Shown: piece by piece, positions 1-5,336 of the stretch
Position numbering within the stretch: the first letter of the stretch is position 1
How the letters are laid out: each line of letters opens with the position of its first letter
DNA from: DASUGM01 sp036274055
GTDB taxonomy: Bacteria; Acidobacteriota; Vicinamibacteria; Vicinamibacterales; SCN-69-37
Direction of reading: 5' to 3'
Assembly (NCBI GenBank): GCA_036274055.1
Contig: DASUGM010000050.1
Location: 1 to 7,292 of the forward strand
Length of the DNA: 7,292 bases
Made by a program: the position numbers and the translations under genes
The notes under the pieces: model-generated
The model's input: only the letters and a program-made list of their open reading frames with translations
Databases searched by the model: none
What the model was told of the DNA's origin: nothing

Positions 1-279
1 ATTCTGAAAAACGAAACCGCGGCTGAGCAGTGTCGTGTCGTAGTCGAGCGTCGTGCCGTCGAGAAGACGATGGCTGCGCGGATCGATCCACACCCGCACG
101 CCCTGCGGACCTTCGAAAACCAAATCGTTGTCGCGCGGCGCGGGTTCCCATTCGAATACGTACTCGAAGCCCGAGCAGCCGCCGGCTTTGACGCCGACAC
201 GCAGGCCGCCGGCATCAGCGTGCTGCTTCTCGAGCAGCTTCTGCATTTGCGTGGCGGCGTTTTCGGTAACGGTGATCAT
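1..279 (-). CDS. A-type Fe-S cluster carrier (HesB/IscA/ErpA family), C-terminus cut by window edge
   Basis: Reading leftward from ATG at 279-277 gives 93 residues before the window ends, beginning MITVTENAATQMQKLLEKQ. The family signature is clear: a short N-terminal helix, then LRVGVKAGGCSGFEY (residues 26-40) with the first conserved cluster-ligand cysteine at C35, followed by the beta-rich core and the typical DYDTTLLSRGFVFQN tract near residues 79-93. The C-terminal Cys-Gly-Cys motif that supplies the other two ligands would lie just beyond base 1, so it cannot be checked. These small cytoplasmic proteins accept Fe-S clusters from the ISC or SUF scaffold and pass them to target enzymes. 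The gene starts 32 bp after the Rrf2-type regulator and is probably cotranscribed with it. The region before the start has no good Shine-Dalgarno sequence. Whether it is IscA, SufA or ErpA cannot be decided from this fragment. Confidence 0.93.
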   Translation of the reverse strand, partial: MITVTENAATQMQKLLEKQHADAGGLRVGVKAGGCSGFEYVFEWEPAPRDNDLVFEGPQGVRVWIDPRSHRLLDGTTLDYDTTLLSRGFVFQN

Positions 280-290
280 AAATAAAAAAG

Positions 291-311
291 TCTTGGGTCT
301 TGGGTCCTGAG
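291..311. repeat. Three 7-bp tandem repeats between the regulator and the Fe-S carrier genes
   Basis: On the plus strand the 7-mer TCTTGGG occurs at 291-297 and 298-304, followed by a degenerate third copy TCCTGAG at 305-311. The array directly abuts the regulator's stop codon (312-314) and ends 11 bp before the next start codon. On the transcribed strand it is followed by a T-rich run. No function can be assigned. It resembles in style the other short G-rich arrays in this window. Confidence 0.7.
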
Positions 312-773
312 CTATTTCCTGACCACCGAGACCGGGACCGTGATGCCGGTCGGCGGTGGAATCGCTGCCATGTCGGTCGCCAGTTCGGCCACCGACGTCG
401 CCGCCAGTGCCGAGACGATCCGATCTTTGATGCGCCACAGCGGATCGCGGATGTTGCACTTCGCGTACTGGTCGCAGCTGTGATCGAGGTCCGAGCAGGC
501 CGTGACCGTCAGCGGCCCGTCAATTGCCTGAATAACGTCGGCCACCGAAATCGACGCCGCCGGGCGCGACAACCCGTAGCCGCCGCGAATGCCCTGATGC
601 GAATCCAGCAGCTTCGCTCGAACCAGCTTCTGGAGCACCTTGGCCAGCAACTCGGCGGGGATGTCGTACGACTCGGCCAGCTCCCGCGCGGGCATCGCAC
701 CGCGATCGGCATGAGCCGCCAGGTGGCGCATGGCCAGGAGCGCGTAGTCGGCCTTTTTCGAGAGCCTGAGCAT
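312..773 (-). CDS. Rrf2/IscR-family Fe-S-type transcriptional regulator
   Basis: This 153-residue protein has the usual Rrf2 length. The N-terminal winged helix spans about residues 1-75: MLRLSKKADYALLAMRHLAA, then a recognition region near 30-55, and the wing HQGIRGGYGLSRP (59-71), which is a hallmark of the family. Three cysteines at C93, C100 and C106 (spacing CX6CX5C) match the region that binds an Fe-S cluster in IscR, although E. coli IscR has CX5CX5C. The protein is therefore probably a cytoplasmic, cluster-sensing DNA-binding dimer that controls Fe-S or sulfur genes. Its immediate downstream neighbour is an A-type Fe-S carrier, which fits IscR/SufR-like autoregulation of a cluster-assembly operon. 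A promoter with a dyad lies 43-76 bp before the start. The ATG at 773 is the only reasonable start, with no strong ribosome-binding site in front. A cysteine-metabolism role (CymR-like) is a weaker alternative, since that subgroup lacks the cysteines. Confidence 0.93.
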   Translation of the reverse strand: MLRLSKKADYALLAMRHLAAHADRGAMPARELAESYDIPAELLAKVLQKLVRAKLLDSHQGIRGGYGLSRPAASISVADVIQAIDGPLTVTACSDLDHSCDQYAKCNIRDPLWRIKDRIVSALAATSVAELATDMAAIPPPTGITVPVSVVRK

Positions 774-815
774 GATGATTCGTCAGCCGGCGTGGATATC
801 CGACCGAACGAGTCC

Positions 816-844
816 ATTTTAAGGTACTGGGCGGGACCAGACAA
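816..844 (-). promoter_or_regulatory. Sigma70-like promoter of the Rrf2-type regulator
   Basis: On the minus strand a -35 box TTGTCT (839-844) is separated by exactly 17 bp from a -10 box TAAAAT (816-821). They match 4/6 and 5/6 of the TTGACA/TATAAT consensus. Transcription would start near 809, giving a leader of about 36 nt before the ATG at 773. This lies inside a 117-bp gap after the MoeB-like gene, so the regulator can be expressed independently of it. Confidence 0.6.
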
Positions 845-849
845 GTCTG
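838..849. promoter_or_regulatory. Candidate operator dyad over the -35 box
   Basis: The 12-bp sequence CAGACAAGTCTG is a perfect dyad (5-bp arms CAGAC/GTCTG with a 2-bp centre) and covers the whole -35 hexamer of the regulator's promoter. Rrf2 proteins bind as dimers to dyad sites that often overlap promoter elements, so this is a plausible autoregulatory site. A short dyad can occur by chance, and it does not closely match a published IscR site as I recall it. Confidence 0.35.
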
Positions 850-890
850 TCAGTCGTTTTTTCCGCCGCAACTCGTTGATGAGACGAGTC

Positions 891-2096
891 TTATTTAAGA
901 GTCGACTTCGCGGACGCGGCCAGTTTCCAAGCCCGGATCCCGCCCTCCAGGTTGCGGGCGTCGTAGCCGATCGCCCGCAGTTTGGCCACGGCGCGCGAAC
1001 TCCGGCCGCCGCTCTGGCAGTGCACCACCACCGGACGATCCTTCGGCAGCAGGCTCAGGTTTTCATCGAGCAAGCCGGACGGGATCAGGACCGCGCCCTC
1101 AATCGATGCCGCGGCGTGCTCGGACGGCTCGCGAACGTCGACCAGCATGTGGGGCACACCATCCTCGCGCCAGGCCGCGAGGTCTGACGGACTCAGATCG
1201 ACGCGAATGGCTCCGACCGTCGCCGGCGTGGGTGCGCACACGCGGTCGTACTCGACGAGCGTTTGGATCGACGGTGCGTCGCCGCACACCGGACAGGCCG
1301 GATCGCGCGGCAGGACGATCTGACGCGTCCGCATCTTGAGGGCGTCGTAGAGAAGCAGGCGGCCGACGAGCGGCTCGCCGATCCCCGTGATCAGCTTGAT
1401 CGCCTCGGTCGCCTGCAGCGTGCCGATGACGCCCGGCAGGACGCCGAGCACGCCGCCTTCGGCGCAGTTGTCGATCAGCCCGGCCGGCGGCGGCTCCGGA
1501 TGCAGGCAGCGATAGCACGGGCCGCCCGAGACCGCGAACACCGCCAACTGGCCGTCGAACTGCGCGACGCTGCCGTAGACGTTCGGCGTTTTCGCCATCA
1601 CGCACGCGTCGTTGACCAGATAGCGGGTCGAGAAATTGTCGGTGCCGTCGATGACGACGTCGGCGTCCACGACGAGCGCGCGCGCGTTGTCGGCGCTGAA
1701 TGGCGCGTCGTGCGCGACGACGCGGGTGTGCGGATTGATCGCGCGCAGCCGCCCCGCGGCCGCGTCGATCTTCTGGCGGCCGATATCGGGCGTGCCGTAG
1801 AGGAGCTGACGGTGGAGGTTGCTCTCGTCGACGCGGTCGAAATCAACGAGATCGATCGTGCCAATGCCCGCCGCGGCCAGGTACATCGACGCCGGCGATC
1901 CCAGCCCTCCGGCCCCGACCACAAGCACCCGCGCCGCGGCCAGCTTCCGCTGCCCCGCCTCACCAAAGCCAGCGAGCCGAATTTGGCGGTCATAGCGGGT
2001 TCCGGGTTCCGGGGTTCCGGGTTCCGGGGTTCCGGGTTCCGGGGTTCTGGGTTCCGGGGTTCTGGGGACGGGGGTGTTTTCCACAGTTTTCGCCAT
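891..2096 (-). CDS. MoeB/ThiF-type sulfur-carrier adenylyltransferase fused to rhodanese
   Basis: This 401-residue two-domain enzyme adenylates the C-terminus of a ubiquitin-like sulfur carrier (MoaD, ThiS or CysO type) and transfers sulfur to it. Its architecture matches MOCS3/Uba4 and bacterial MoeBR. After a repeat-encoded N-terminus (residues 1-33), the E1-like domain opens with RYDRQIRLAGFGEAGQ (34-49). It carries the nucleotide-binding loop GAGGLG (61-66), NLHRQ (93-97), DGTDNFSTR (150-158), Zn ligands C194xxC197 and C268xxC271, and NCAEGGVLG with candidate catalytic C211. The rhodanese domain (about 296-396) has the active loop HCQSGGRSS with C360. All key residues are present, so the enzyme should be active. 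The start is unusual: an in-frame stop lies at 2169-2171, and the only upstream start codons before the conserved core are ATG 2096 and GTG 2084, both inside a palindromic element. No Shine-Dalgarno sequence is visible. The next gene downstream is the Rrf2/Fe-S carrier pair. Carrier specificity cannot be told from sequence alone. Confidence 0.93.
   Translation of the reverse strand: MAKTVENTPVPRTPEPRTPEPGTPEPGTPEPGTRYDRQIRLAGFGEAGQRKLAAARVLVVGAGGLGSPASMYLAAAGIGTIDLVDFDRVDESNLHRQLLYGTPDIGRQKIDAAAGRLRAINPHTRVVAHDAPFSADNARALVVDADVVIDGTDNFSTRYLVNDACVMAKTPNVYGSVAQFDGQLAVFAVSGGPCYRCLHPEPPPAGLIDNCAEGGVLGVLPGVIGTLQATEAIKLITGIGEPLVGRLLLYDALKMRTRQIVLPRDPACPVCGDAPSIQTLVEYDRVCAPTPATVGAIRVDLSPSDLAAWREDGVPHMLVDVREPSEHAAASIEGAVLIPSGLLDENLSLLPKDRPVVVHCQSGGRSSRAVAKLRAIGYDARNLEGGIRAWKLAASAKSTLK
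1997..2067. repeat. 15-bp tandem repeat inside the MoeB-like coding region
   Basis: The unit GGGTTCCGGGTTCCG (itself 7+8 bp copies of GGGTTCC) is repeated at 1997-2011, 2012-2026, 2027-2041 and 2042-2056 (one C-to-T change), with an 11-bp partial copy to 2067. Because the unit is a multiple of three, it is read on the minus strand as repeated Pro-Glu-Pro-Gly-Thr (with Pro-Glu-Pro-Arg-Thr variants) at residues 12-33 of the adenylyltransferase. Copy-number change would lengthen or shorten the N-terminus without a frameshift. The array joins directly onto the palindromic element at 2062. Confidence 0.9.
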
Positions 2097-2199
2097 TTTG
2101 GGGACAGGTCTCGGCTCGCTGATCTGATTCTCCCACTTCGCCGCCGTCGAGACCTGTCCCCAAAACCGTCAAAACTGTGGAAAACACCCCCGTCCCCAG
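2062..2199. repeat. 138-bp palindromic REP/MITE-like element with 52-bp arms
   Basis: The arms at 2062-2113 and 2148-2199 are inverted copies that match at 48 of 52 positions without gaps; all four mismatches fall in one 5-bp patch in the middle. They enclose a 34-bp spacer (2114-2147). Each arm contains GGGGACGGGGG, TGTTTTCCACAGTTTT and GGGGACAGGTCTCG. The size and symmetry fit a non-autonomous palindromic repeat such as a REP/BIME or small MITE, but no transposase is present in the window and no target-site duplication is obvious. It lies between divergent genes and holds the start codon of the left one. An RNA copy would form a very stable hairpin. Confidence 0.85.
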
Positions 2200-2209
2200 C
2201 ACCTGCCCG

Positions 2210-2215
2210 TACAAT
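2210..2215 (+). promoter_or_regulatory. Possible -10 box for a leaderless rmuC transcript
   Basis: TACAAT matches the -10 consensus at 5 of 6 positions and lies at -12 to -7 relative to the ATG at 2222, exactly where a -10 box falls if transcription begins at the start codon itself. There is no Shine-Dalgarno sequence before this ATG, which fits. No recognisable -35 box lies at 16-18 bp, so the call is tentative. Confidence 0.33.
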
Positions 2216-2221
2216 CACCGC

Positions 2222-3409
2222 ATGCTGTTCTTCGTTCTGGGCGCCTTTCTCGGCGCAGCCGGCGTCGCCGTGGTGTTTCTCTGGCGGCAGGGCCGGCTGA
2301 CTGCGGAGACGGCGAGGCTGGGGGCTCAACTCGGCGCCGCGGAGCGCGCCCTCGACGGGGAGCGGGCGACCAGGGCGCTGACACAAGCACAGGTGCGTGA
2401 GACGTTCGCCGCGCTGTCGCAGGACGCGCTCCGCGATAACCGCGACGACTTCATGCATCGCGCAACCGCGTTGTTGTCGCCGATGAAAGAAACACTCGGG
2501 CGCGTGCAGGCACAGCTGGCGGATGCCGACAAAGCGCGCGAAGGCAGCTACCGCGCCGTTGCCACGCAACTGAGCTCGGTCGTCAGCGGACAGCGCGAAC
2601 TCCATGCCGCCACGGAAGGCCTGACGCGCTCGCTGCGATCGTCGAACGTCCGCGGCAAATGGGGCGAAGTCCAGCTCCGCCGCATCGTCGAGCTGGCCGG
2701 CATGATCGAACACTGCGACTTCTTCGAAAAGGAGTCGATGACCACGGAAGCCGGCGCGCGCCAGACTCCCGACCTGATCGTCCGACTGCCGGGCGACGCG
2801 ACGGTCGTGATCGACGCGAAGGTCGCCATGGATGGCTTCCTGGCCGCTTCGAATGCGACCACGGACGCCGAGCGCCAAACGCATCTCGCCGCGCACGCGC
2901 GTCAAGTACGCGATCACGTCCGGACGCTCGGCGCGAAGGAATACTGGAAGCAGTTCCAGCCGGCCCCGGAGTTCGTCGTCATGTTCCTGCCGCTCGAGCC
3001 GCTGCTTGGCGCCGCGTTCGAACAGGACGGCACCCTGCTCGACATGGCGGCGGGATTGCGCGTCATTCCGGCGACGCCGATGACGCTGCTGGCGCTCCTG
3101 AAAGCGGTCGCGTTCGGCTGGCAGCAGCAGGCGGTCGCTCACAACGCCGAAGAGATTCAAATGCTCGGGCGCGATCTCTACGAGCGCCTGGCGACGATGG
3201 TCGAGCATCTCGAGGGCGTCGGCGACAACCTCAAGCGCGCCGCCGACAGCTACGATCGGTTCATCGGCTCACTGGAGCAGAAGGTGGTACCTGCGGCGCG
3301 GCGTTTCCGCGAGCTCGGCGTCAGCGCGTCCAAGGAACTCGACCTGCCGGAGCAGATGCACCTGACGATCAGGCCGGTGAACAAGAGCCGGCTCACCGGG
3401 ACCGACTGA
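2222..3409 (+). CDS. rmuC: DNA recombination protein RmuC
   Basis: This is a 395-residue RmuC-family protein from ATG 2222. It has one N-terminal membrane segment (about residues 2-21, MLFFVLGAFLGAAGVAVVFL), a long charged coiled-coil region (about 25-140), and the RmuC core with GKWGEVQL (145-152), PDLIVRLPG (183-191), VVIDAK (195-200) and FVVMFLP (251-257). The VIDAK strand resembles a PD-(D/E)XK nuclease fold active site. In E. coli, RmuC loss raises inversion rates at short inverted repeats, and the protein is thought to limit recombination; its exact biochemical role is poorly defined. An in-frame GTG at 2177 would add 15 residues encoded mostly by the palindromic element; I prefer 2222 because the hydrophobic anchor begins there. 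The gene is divergent from the MoeB-like gene and convergent with the SIMPL gene, so it is probably monocistronic. Confidence 0.93.
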   Translation: MLFFVLGAFLGAAGVAVVFLWRQGRLTAETARLGAQLGAAERALDGERATRALTQAQVRETFAALSQDALRDNRDDFMHRATALLSPMKETLGRVQAQLADADKAREGSYRAVATQLSSVVSGQRELHAATEGLTRSLRSSNVRGKWGEVQLRRIVELAGMIEHCDFFEKESMTTEAGARQTPDLIVRLPGDATVVIDAKVAMDGFLAASNATTDAERQTHLAAHARQVRDHVRTLGAKEYWKQFQPAPEFVVMFLPLEPLLGAAFEQDGTLLDMAAGLRVIPATPMTLLALLKAVAFGWQQQAVAHNAEEIQMLGRDLYERLATMVEHLEGVGDNLKRAADSYDRFIGSLEQKVVPAARRFRELGVSASKELDLPEQMHLTIRPVNKSRLTGTD

Positions 3410-3411
3410 TC

Positions 3412-3459
3412 CGTGCGCCGGTGCGCCGGTGCGCCGGTGCGCCCGTGCGCCGGTGCGCC
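3412..3459. repeat. Six 8-bp tandem repeats after rmuC
   Basis: Six contiguous 8-mers of (G/C)GTGCGCC run from 3412 to 3459: CGTGCGCC, three GGTGCGCC, CGTGCGCC and GGTGCGCC. The array begins 2 bp after the rmuC stop codon. It is noncoding, between convergent genes. Such arrays are prone to copy-number change by slippage. Confidence 0.9.
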
Positions 3460-3484
3460 AATGGCCAATCGCAGCGGGCGCACC
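3452..3484. terminator. Stem-loop between convergent rmuC and SIMPL genes
   Basis: The last repeat unit GGTGCGCC (3452-3459) pairs perfectly with GGCGCACC at 3477-3484 across a 17-nt loop. This gives an 8-bp, very GC-rich stem, 43 bp after the rmuC stop and 29 bp from the SIMPL stop. No U-run follows on either strand, so it is at best an imperfect terminator or a 3'-end stabilising hairpin. Confidence 0.4.
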
Positions 3485-3512
3485 ATCGCATGTGGCGCAG
3501 CGTCGCACGGCC

Positions 3513-4253
3513 TTATTGAATCGCGATCGTCAGCGTCACCTGCGCGCGAATCTCAATTTCACCCGGCTCGATTGGCGTCTCGGGCATCAGCGGCTCGCCG
3601 CCGCCCCGTCCGGCGGCGCCGGGGGCCATCGCGGTCCGCGCCATCGGTCTAGGAACGATCGTGTTCAGGCCCTGATCGTCGATGCGCAGCACCGGCCCGA
3701 GCGTGCGGCGGGCTCCGGCGGCGATCGCCTGCGCGCGCGTGATCGCGTTTTCAACCGCCAGCTTCAGCGCTTCGGCCTGCGCGGCCTGCTCGTTCTTGAG
3801 ATCGAAGCGCGGACCGATGATCGACAGGCCTGAACTCTTGGGTCCATTCGCGGCATCCATGATGTCGCCGAGCCGCTCCAGGTCATCGACGCGAACCTCG
3901 ATCTGATTGCGCACGAAATAGCCAGTGACGTTGCGCGTCCGGGAATCCATTTCCGGCGTCAGGGAATAGCCGGTTGTACGAATCGCCTCGTCGCGCACGC
4001 CGACGCCCTTCAGCGCGTTGTGGATCTCGGTCATGGTCTCGTTGCTCTTCCGACGCGCGTCGTTGGCTTTGCTTTCGCGCACCTGTGTCGCGATGGTGAG
4101 CCAGGCCCGATCGGGCGCGCGGCGCAGCACCGCCTGGCCCTGCGTAACGATCGTCGGCGGCGGCTGCGGCGGCGGTTGCGGCTGAGCAAACGCCGGAGCC
4201 GCGCCAGCCGAGACTGAGAAGGCAACGATGGCAAACGCGAGCGATCGAAGCAT
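3513..4253 (-). CDS. Secreted SIMPL (DUF541, YggE-like) domain protein
   Basis: This 246-residue protein begins with a clear Sec signal peptide, MLRSLAFAIVAFSVSAGAAPAFA, with likely signal peptidase I cleavage after AFA at residue 23. A short Pro/Gln linker (24-33) follows. The SIMPL fold then starts with IVTQGQAVLRRAPDRAWL (35-52), continues through TTGYSLTPE (93-101) and GYFVRNQIEVRVDDLERLGDI (111-131), and ends with the strand EIEIRAQVTLTIAIQ (232-246), all typical of the family. SIMPL proteins are periplasmic or outer-membrane-associated and are linked to oxidative stress (E. coli YggE) and, in Brucella, to oligomeric envelope proteins; the function here is unknown. A Gly/Ala/Pro-rich stretch (about 202-226) looks like a flexible insert. 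A good Shine-Dalgarno site at 4262-4267 fixes the start. It faces away from the homoserine dehydrogenase-like gene. Confidence 0.9.
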   Translation of the reverse strand: MLRSLAFAIVAFSVSAGAAPAFAQPQPPPQPPPTIVTQGQAVLRRAPDRAWLTIATQVRESKANDARRKSNETMTEIHNALKGVGVRDEAIRTTGYSLTPEMDSRTRNVTGYFVRNQIEVRVDDLERLGDIMDAANGPKSSGLSIIGPRFDLKNEQAAQAEALKLAVENAITRAQAIAAGARRTLGPVLRIDDQGLNTIVPRPMARTAMAPGAAGRGGGEPLMPETPIEPGEIEIRAQVTLTIAIQ

Positions 4254-4256
4254 GGG

Positions 4257-5336
4257 GTGAACTCCTCAGCTACACTCTACCGCCGAGTGCCGGACAGGTT
4301 TGGAAATCCAAGGAAGGTCGCGCTGTTGCTCGCCGGCGGCGGTCACGTCGCGCGGCGGTTCATCGTGCTGTTGGAGGAATGCCGCGACGCCCTGACGGCC
4401 GCCGGCGTCGAGCCGGTGATTGTCGGCGTCACCACACGCCGGCACGGCAGCGTCTTCGACAAGGCGGGTCTCGACGCAGTTCGAATCGCACGAGGCCTGG
4501 CCAAGGGCGACACCATTGGGCCGGCGTCTTCGCCCTCGACCCTGGAGTGCATCGCGCAACTTCGCTCCCAGGACGTCGAGACCCGCGTATTGATTGAGAC
4601 GACCACGCTGGATATCCGGTCGGGCGAACCGGCGACGTCGCATGTGCGCGCGGCCATCGCTGCCGGTGCGCATGTCATCACCGCGAACAAAGGTCCGGTC
4701 GCGTTTGCGTATGACGATCTCGCCGCCGCCGCGACGGCGCGCGCGGTCCGGTTTCTCTTCGAAGGTGCGGTGATGGACGGCATCCCGATTTTCAACCTCG
4801 TTCGCGAGTCGATGCCGCTGGCGACGATCACCGGCTTTCGCGGCGTCGTCAACAGCACCACCAACGTCCTGCTCAGCGCGATCGAGGGCGACGAGCCATA
4901 CGCCGCCGCGCTGGCGCGCATGCAGGCGGCCGGCGTCGCCGAAGCGGATCCGTCGCTCGACGTCGAGGGTTGGGACGCCGCCGCGAAAACCGCGGCGCTG
5001 GCCAACGTCTGGCTGGGCGCGCGGACGAACCCGCACGCGATCGCGCGTGACGCGGTGACGCCGGCGATTGCCGATCGGGCACGCGCGGCGAAGCGCGCCG
5101 GCCGCCGCTTGAAACTGGTGGCGCGCGCGGCGCGCAAGAATGAGCGGGTCGATGCCGCCGTCGAGTTGCAGGAATTGGCCGCTGACGATCCGCTGGCGAT
5201 TCTCGACGGTCAGGCGAACGCGCTCGAAATCGACACCTGGCCGCTGGGCCGCGTCGTCATCACGCAGCGCGATGGCGGCCTCGAGAAGACGGCATATGCG
5301 CTGCTCACCGATCTGATGACGGTCGCGAAATCATGA
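4257..5336 (+). CDS. Homoserine dehydrogenase-like protein without ACT domain
   Basis: A protein of up to 359 residues resembling NAD(P)-dependent homoserine dehydrogenase, which reduces aspartate semialdehyde to homoserine for threonine and methionine synthesis. Visible are the dinucleotide loop LLAGGGHVARR (24-34), TANKGPVAF with lysine K145 (142-150), GVVNSTTNVLLSAIEG (196-211), and AEADPSLDVEGWDAAAKTAALA (228-249) containing the expected substrate-binding and catalytic Glu/Asp/Lys residues. No C-terminal ACT regulatory domain is present, so threonine feedback through ACT is not expected. Two oddities: the glycine motif is GGGHVA rather than the usual GxGxVG form, and the C-terminal GPGAG-like turn is replaced by QRDGG (338-342). 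The start is uncertain: GTG 4257 lies only 3 bp from the opposite SIMPL start, and GTG 4287 (residue 11) is an alternative; neither has a clear ribosome site. It overlaps the CoA-transferase gene by 4 bp. Confidence 0.82.
   Translation: MNSSATLYRRVPDRFGNPRKVALLLAGGGHVARRFIVLLEECRDALTAAGVEPVIVGVTTRRHGSVFDKAGLDAVRIARGLAKGDTIGPASSPSTLECIAQLRSQDVETRVLIETTTLDIRSGEPATSHVRAAIAAGAHVITANKGPVAFAYDDLAAAATARAVRFLFEGAVMDGIPIFNLVRESMPLATITGFRGVVNSTTNVLLSAIEGDEPYAAALARMQAAGVAEADPSLDVEGWDAAAKTAALANVWLGARTNPHAIARDAVTPAIADRARAAKRAGRRLKLVARAARKNERVDAAVELQELAADDPLAILDGQANALEIDTWPLGRVVITQRDGGLEKTAYALLTDLMTVAKS
4262..4267 (-). promoter_or_regulatory. Ribosome-binding site of the SIMPL gene
   Basis: On the minus strand GAGGAG lies 8 nt before the ATG at 4253, a near-ideal Shine-Dalgarno position. 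It lies within the first codons of the opposite-strand homoserine dehydrogenase-like gene if that gene starts at GTG 4257. Confidence 0.7.

Noticed and set aside
871..889. Hairpin ACTCGT/ACGAGT just after the MoeB-like stop codon as a terminator
   Set aside because: The stem is only 6 bp, and the transcribed (minus) strand has an A-run rather than a U-run after it.
300..1187. 295-codon plus-strand open frame opposite the Rrf2 and MoeB-like genes
   Set aside because: It is an Arg-rich shadow frame across two recognisable minus-strand genes and an intergenic promoter; it has no family motif.
1991..1993. Minus-strand ATG at 1993 as the start of the MoeB-like gene
   Set aside because: It sits on top of the RYDR codons but in a different reading frame, so it cannot produce the enzyme.
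1997..2067. CRISPR array
   Set aside because: The units are contiguous with no unique spacers, and the repeat is read as protein; there are no cas genes.
2148..2199. TTGACG in the right arm as a -35 box for the MoeB-like gene
   Set aside because: No acceptable -10 hexamer lies 15-19 bp downstream on the minus strand.
1598..3208. 536-codon minus-strand open frame
   Set aside because: It runs antisense through rmuC, through the palindrome and out of frame through the MoeB-like gene. The length is a by-product of high GC; the real frames carry all conserved motifs.
4311..4328. AGGAAGG followed by TTG 4326 as the homoserine dehydrogenase-like start
   Set aside because: Spacing is good for a ribosome site, but starting there would remove most of the first strand of the dinucleotide-binding fold.
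4266..5137. Two long minus-strand frames opposite the homoserine dehydrogenase-like gene
   Set aside because: Low-complexity Arg/Ala/Ser composition typical of antisense frames at high GC; no motifs.
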